From contig CAMOXA010000002.1 of the NCBI GenBank assembly GCA_946628745.1, forward strand, positions 1 to 35,140: 35,140 nucleotides of DNA. Reading direction: 5' to 3'. This stretch comes from an uncultured Verrucomicrobiota bacterium (GTDB lineage: Bacteria > Verrucomicrobiota > Kiritimatiellia > RFP12 > UBA1067). This document shows positions 31,750-35,140 of the stretch, piece by piece (within the stretch, counting starts at the first letter, position 1; each line of letters begins with the position of its first letter). The notes beneath the pieces were generated by a model. It was not told the DNA's origin. It saw only the letters and a program-made list of their open reading frames with translations, and did no database searches. The translations under genes and the position numbers were made by a program.

Positions 31750-33180
31750 ATGAGAGTCGCGATAGCCTATCCGCCGCTCGAGAGCGGCAAAGGCGTGCCG
31801 CTCCTCACCCAGAACCGCCAGTTTCAGTGGTTCTCGCGCCCGACGTACATATTCCCGGTGGTCCCCGCTACAGCGGCGACCATGCTCAAGGAAGCCGGGC
31901 ACGAGATTCTTTTTTTGGACGGAATCGCCGCGGAGCTCTCCGCGGCGGAATTCGAGCGGCGGCTTGAGGCGTTCGCGCCCGACCTGGTCGTCCTCGAGAC
32001 CAAGACGCCCGTCGTCAAGCGCCATTGGCGCTGGATTCGCAACGCGGCCGGCCGGTTCAAGACTGCTCTCGTCGGCGACCATGTCACCGCTCTGCCGGAA
32101 GAGTCGATGGCGGCTTGTCCGGTGGACCTCGTGCTGACAGGCGGCGATTGGGATTTTCTTCTCAAGAACGTGGCCGACAGCGGCATGGACCCTTCGAAGT
32201 ACGAGCCGGGCATATGGTACCGCGACGGCGGCGAGGTCAAGTCGACGGGGCCCTTTCGCCTCGACCACGATCTCGCCCGGGCGCCGCGCATCGACCGCGA
32301 TCTCGTCGACTGGCGGCTCTATTCGAAAAAGAACGGCAACTTCAAGCGCACCCCCGGCACCTACATAATGGCCGGCCGCGACTGCTGGCACGCGAAATGC
32401 ACGTTCTGCAGCTGGACTACTCTCTACCCCTCGTACCGCACGCGCAGCGCGGCGGATGTCGTTGACGAAATCGAAATGCTCGTCGACAAGTACGGCGTCA
32501 AGGAGATAATGGACGATTCGGGCTCCTTCCCGGTCGGACGGTGGCTCAAGACGTTCTGCTCGCTCATGATCGAACGCGGACTGAACAGGAAGGTGCGAAT
32601 CGACTGCAACATGCGCTTCGGCAGGCTCGGCCCGGAGGACTACGCGCTCATGAAGAAGGCCGGCTTCAGGCTGGTCCTGTTCGGTGTGGAGTCCGCCAAC
32701 CAGTCGACGCTCGACCGCCTCGCGAAGGGATTGCGCACCGGGGACGTGGAGCAAGGCGCGGCATGGGCGTCGAAAGCGGGCCTCGCCGTGCACCTCACTT
32801 TCATGTTCGGCTATCCGTGGGAAGGCCCCGCCGAGATGGCGAACACCGTCAGGCTCGCGCGAAGGCTGCTCGCCAACGGTCACGCCGCGACGCTCCAGTG
32901 CACCTTGACGATTCCGTATCCGGGCACTCCGCTTTTCAGGGAGCTTCAGGCCGGCGGAGGGCTCGCCACGCTCGACTGGGACGAGTACGACCAGCGGCGC
33001 GCCGTGATGAAAACGCCGCTTGCGAGCGAGGCGGACGTCAAAAAGGCGATCCGCGACGTCTATCGCGGCTTTCTCCAGCCGCGCGCGCTTCTGCATCTGG
33101 CGCGGCGCAACCTTTTCGATTTCGGCTTCTACTGGCGCGGGCTTAAATACCTGCGCGGACACTTGACGGATTTTTCATGA
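31750..33180 (+). CDS. B12-binding radical SAM enzyme
   Basis: The 476-residue product begins with a Rossmann-like B12-binding domain (about 1-175: MRVAIAYPPLESG, PVVPATAATMLKEAGHEILFLDG, VVLETKTPVVKRHWRWI, LVGDHVTALPEE, LVLTGGDWDFL). A radical SAM barrel (about 205-400) follows with the Fe-S cysteines C212, C217 and C220 in DCWHAKCTFCSW, then VKEIMDDSGSFPVG, GFRLVLFGVESANQSTLDRL and LTFMFGYPWEGPAEM. The cysteine spacing is C-x4-C-x2-C, not the usual C-x3-C-x2-C. Members of this class carry out methylations and other radical reactions, often on lipids or natural products; the substrate is not evident. It lies 31 bases after the DUF481 gene and 25 before the nucleotidyltransferase. Confidence 0.85.
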   Translation: MRVAIAYPPLESGKGVPLLTQNRQFQWFSRPTYIFPVVPATAATMLKEAGHEILFLDGIAAELSAAEFERRLEAFAPDLVVLETKTPVVKRHWRWIRNAAGRFKTALVGDHVTALPEESMAACPVDLVLTGGDWDFLLKNVADSGMDPSKYEPGIWYRDGGEVKSTGPFRLDHDLARAPRIDRDLVDWRLYSKKNGNFKRTPGTYIMAGRDCWHAKCTFCSWTTLYPSYRTRSAADVVDEIEMLVDKYGVKEIMDDSGSFPVGRWLKTFCSLMIERGLNRKVRIDCNMRFGRLGPEDYALMKKAGFRLVLFGVESANQSTLDRLAKGLRTGDVEQGAAWASKAGLAVHLTFMFGYPWEGPAEMANTVRLARRLLANGHAATLQCTLTIPYPGTPLFRELQAGGGLATLDWDEYDQRRAVMKTPLASEADVKKAIRDVYRGFLQPRALLHLARRNLFDFGFYWRGLKYLRGHLTDFS

Positions 33181-33205
33181 TCAATCACAAGCGAGGGTTC
33201 GACAT

Positions 33206-33946
33206 ATGAAAGCGATAATACCTGCGGCCGGTCTGGGCACGCGATTCCTGCCCGTCACGCGCGCGGTCCCGAAAGAAATGCTGCCCATCGGCGCGAAGCC
33301 TGCGCTTGAACTCATCGTCGACGAGGCGCGCGAGGCCGGGGCGGACGAAATAGAAATCGTCATTTCGCCCGGCAAGGAACTCGTCCGCCGCTATTTCGAA
33401 GGCGCGAAGGGCGTGTCGTTCGCGTACCAGCGCGAGCAGAAGGGTCTCGGACACGCCGTCCTCCAGGCGGCGGAATTCGTCCGGGACGAAAAAGGGCCGG
33501 TGCTGATTCTGCTTGGCGACGCGCTGGTCGCCGGATGCAACGCCGCCGCCGAGATGGTGGCCGTCTCGCGTGCGCGCGGCGGCGCGAGCGTCATCGGCTG
33601 CGAACGCGTGCCGCGCGAAAAAACCGGCAGATACGGCATACTTGAACCCGTAGACGGCACGATGGACGGGCGGTGCTTCAAAGTCGAGACGCTTGTCGAA
33701 AAGCCGCGCCCGGAAGAGGCGCCGAGCGACATCGCCGTCGCCGGTCGCTACCTGCTCGACCCGGCGGTTTTTCGCTATCTTGCCGACCAGACGGCCGGAG
33801 TCGGCGGCGAGATACAGCTTACGGACGCGATACGCCGGATGCTCGCCGAACGCGCGCTGTACGGCTGCATCTATCCGGGCAGGCGCCAGGATATCGGCAA
33901 TCCGGACGGATATTTCAAGGCGCTTGAAGCGTTCAGAAACGCATGA
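33206..33946 (+). CDS. GalU-type sugar-1-phosphate nucleotidyltransferase
   Basis: The ATG follows GAGGG at 33193-33197. The 246-residue product opens MKAIIPAAGLGTRFLPVTRA and continues VPKEMLPIGAKPALELIVDEA, the nucleotide-binding signature of GalU-like UTP-glucose-1-phosphate uridylyltransferases. Further landmarks are QREQKGLGHAVLQA, ILLGDALV, GRYGILEPVDG, VETLVEKPRPEEAPSDIAVAGRYLL, GEIQLTDAIRRML and QDIGNPDGYFKALEAF. It is about 45 residues shorter than common GalU (near 290). The GHMP kinase gene directly downstream suggests that it acts on the sugar-1-phosphate made by that kinase. UDP-glucose synthesis remains the default alternative. Confidence 0.87.
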   Translation: MKAIIPAAGLGTRFLPVTRAVPKEMLPIGAKPALELIVDEAREAGADEIEIVISPGKELVRRYFEGAKGVSFAYQREQKGLGHAVLQAAEFVRDEKGPVLILLGDALVAGCNAAAEMVAVSRARGGASVIGCERVPREKTGRYGILEPVDGTMDGRCFKVETLVEKPRPEEAPSDIAVAGRYLLDPAVFRYLADQTAGVGGEIQLTDAIRRMLAERALYGCIYPGRRQDIGNPDGYFKALEAFRNA

Positions 33947-33965
33947 CGCGAGAATAAGGTGGCAC

Positions 33966-35021
33966 ATGATGGAAACGGTAAACACGCGCAGTTTCGCGAG
34001 AGCGGGCTTTTTGGGCAACCCTTCCGACGGATATTTCGGCAAGACGATCAGTTTCGCATTCAACGAGTTCTGGGTCGATCTCAGATTGACCGAAAGCTCC
34101 CGCCTCAGATTCGTGCCGGGCGAAGTGGACGACGCGACATTCGAGTCGCCGGAGCAGCTCGTCCGTGATCTGCGGCTCTACGGCTATTACGGCGGCATTC
34201 GCATTCTGAAGGCCGTCACGAAAAGATTCTACGAATATTGCGTGCAGCACGGCATACGCCTGCCGTCGCGCAATTTCACGGCGGAATACAAGATAAACAT
34301 TCCGCGCCTCGTCGGGCTGTCCGGCTCGAGCGCGATATGCAGCGCGATGCTCAAGGCGCTGATGCGCTTCTACGAGGTGTGCATTCCGCTGGAGGATACC
34401 CCGACGATATGCCTCGAAGCCGAGCGGGAGGAGCTTGGCATAGCGTGCGGACTCCAGGATCGCGTCATACAGATGTATGGCGGGGTTGTGTTCATGGACT
34501 TCGAGCGCGAGCTTGTCGAGTCGACCGGACACGGCCGTTACGTGCGAATCGACCCGGCGAAACTGCCTAACGTATACGTCGCGTACGATCCGAACCGGGC
34601 CGAAGAAAGCGGCAAAGCCCACCGCAAGGTAAAGAACCGCTTCCAGCAGAACGACGCGTCGGTCGTTTCCGCCATGAAGGAATTCGCCGCGATAGCGCAG
34701 AGCGGCTATGACGCGCTTGAGGCCGGGCGGCTTGACGAGTTGCCGCGGCTCGTGAACGCCAACTTCGATTTGAGAGACAGGATATTCAATGTCGCGGCCG
34801 AAAACCGGCGCATGGTCATGACGGCCAGGTCGTCCGGGGCGAGCGCGAAGTTCGCCGGTTCAGGCGGCGCGATAGTCGGCACCTACGAGGACGATGCGCA
34901 GTTCGCGGCGCTCGAACGCGCTCTTGCCGGCATAGGCTGCCGCACGATACGTCCGGTTATCGCGACCGTGGCCGACGAGACGGCGAATCTCTCGGCGGGA
35001 ACCGGCTGGCGCAATTCGTAG
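33966..35021 (+). CDS. GHMP kinase, glucuronokinase-like
   Basis: The ATG at 33966 (or 33969) follows AAGG at 33956-33959. The 351-residue product has the GHMP layout: motif 1 RAGFLGNPSDGYFGKTIS (residues 12-29), motif 2 IPRLVGLSGSSAI (about 112-124) and motif 3 ARSSGASAKFAGSGGAIVG near the end. The specific wording (LGNPSDGYFGKTIS, LYGYYGGIRILKAV, EELGIACGLQDRVIQMYGGVVFMDF, NANFDLRDRIFN) closely recalls plant glucuronokinase, which phosphorylates glucuronate at C1. Sugar-1-kinases for heptose, fucose or galactose share the fold and cannot be excluded. The nucleotidyltransferase gene ends 19 bases upstream, which fits a two-step route to a UDP-sugar. Substrate is inferred from remembered similarity. 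Confidence 0.75.
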   Translation: MMETVNTRSFARAGFLGNPSDGYFGKTISFAFNEFWVDLRLTESSRLRFVPGEVDDATFESPEQLVRDLRLYGYYGGIRILKAVTKRFYEYCVQHGIRLPSRNFTAEYKINIPRLVGLSGSSAICSAMLKALMRFYEVCIPLEDTPTICLEAEREELGIACGLQDRVIQMYGGVVFMDFERELVESTGHGRYVRIDPAKLPNVYVAYDPNRAEESGKAHRKVKNRFQQNDASVVSAMKEFAAIAQSGYDALEAGRLDELPRLVNANFDLRDRIFNVAAENRRMVMTARSSGASAKFAGSGGAIVGTYEDDAQFAALERALAGIGCRTIRPVIATVADETANLSAGTGWRNS

Positions 35022-35140
35022 ATTCCGTATCCCCCGGGCGTTTGTCGCATATGTCCTTTTATTGCCGCCTCTATAGTGTCAATAGTGATGTGCAAAATGA
35101 GGTGTTCGACGTAAAAATTGTCAATACAGTGAATAAAATT
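35022..35140. other. AT-richer intergenic end of window
   Basis: No gene is supported in these 119 bases. Base composition drops towards AT compared with the rest of the window. TGTCAATA occurs at 35077-35084 and again at 35119-35126, 42 bases apart. TTGTCA at 35118-35123 could be a -35 box whose -10 would fall outside the window. Confidence 0.5.

Noticed and set aside
34883..35095. 70-codon minus-strand open frame at the window end
   Set aside because: Would start at TTG with no ribosome binding site and mostly overlaps the GHMP kinase gene.

Overview
The window is a dense, GC-rich bacterial chromosome segment. All 22 recognised genes lie on the + strand, with short gaps or ATGA/GTGA overlaps. 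It looks like a Gram-negative member of the PVC superphylum, most likely Kiritimatiellota or a close relative of Verrucomicrobiota. The main clue is a five-gene locus matching, in order, the Akkermansia muciniphila pilus-like cluster Amuc_1102-1101-1100-1099-1098. KdsD (Kdo synthesis), two secretins and a DUF481 beta-barrel indicate an outer membrane. The phylum is an inference from memory of these families. No rRNA, tRNA, CRISPR array, insertion sequence or prophage was seen.

Layout. (1) 1-1374: end of phosphate acetyltransferase, then arabinose-5-phosphate isomerase. (2) 1389-9563: the pilus-like locus. It holds a small exported protein, a PilM ATPase fused to a membrane-anchored PilN-like part, two single-pass membrane proteins and a 1132-residue secretin with its own strong promoter. 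(3) 9568-11687: dephospho-CoA kinase and transcription terminator Rho. (4) 11700-15137: a large exported modular protein with InlB-type repeats, a jelly-roll-like region, a PEPGT linker and a C-terminal domain that may serve export or anchoring. (5) 15140-19060: UvrA and RecA. (6) 19141-25170: trigger factor, ClpP, ClpX, PanD, two tandem CNNM/CorC-type membrane proteins and DeoC. (7) 25236-31718: a 1241-residue exported DUF3857/transglutaminase-like protein whose second half repeats the first but lacks the catalytic cysteine, then a second secretin and a DUF481 outer-membrane protein. (8) 31750-35021: a B12-binding radical SAM enzyme, a short GalU-type nucleotidyltransferase and a GHMP kinase resembling plant glucuronokinase. 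Positions 35022-35140 are AT-richer and hold no gene that I can see.

How they fit together. The pilus-like genes would form an envelope-spanning assembly: cytoplasmic PilM, inner-membrane PilN/PilO-like proteins and an outer-membrane secretin. No motor ATPase, PilC or prepilin peptidase is present here. Trigger factor-ClpP-ClpX is the usual protein-quality-control operon. UvrA and RecA are DNA repair neighbours. The last two genes could make a UDP-sugar, possibly UDP-glucuronate, by a kinase plus pyrophosphorylase route. The most unusual features are the PilM-PilN fusion with its arginine-rich tracts, the duplicated transglutaminase protein with one dead domain, a near-leaderless secretin gene, a palindrome over a -10 box, and the glucuronokinase/nucleotidyltransferase pair.
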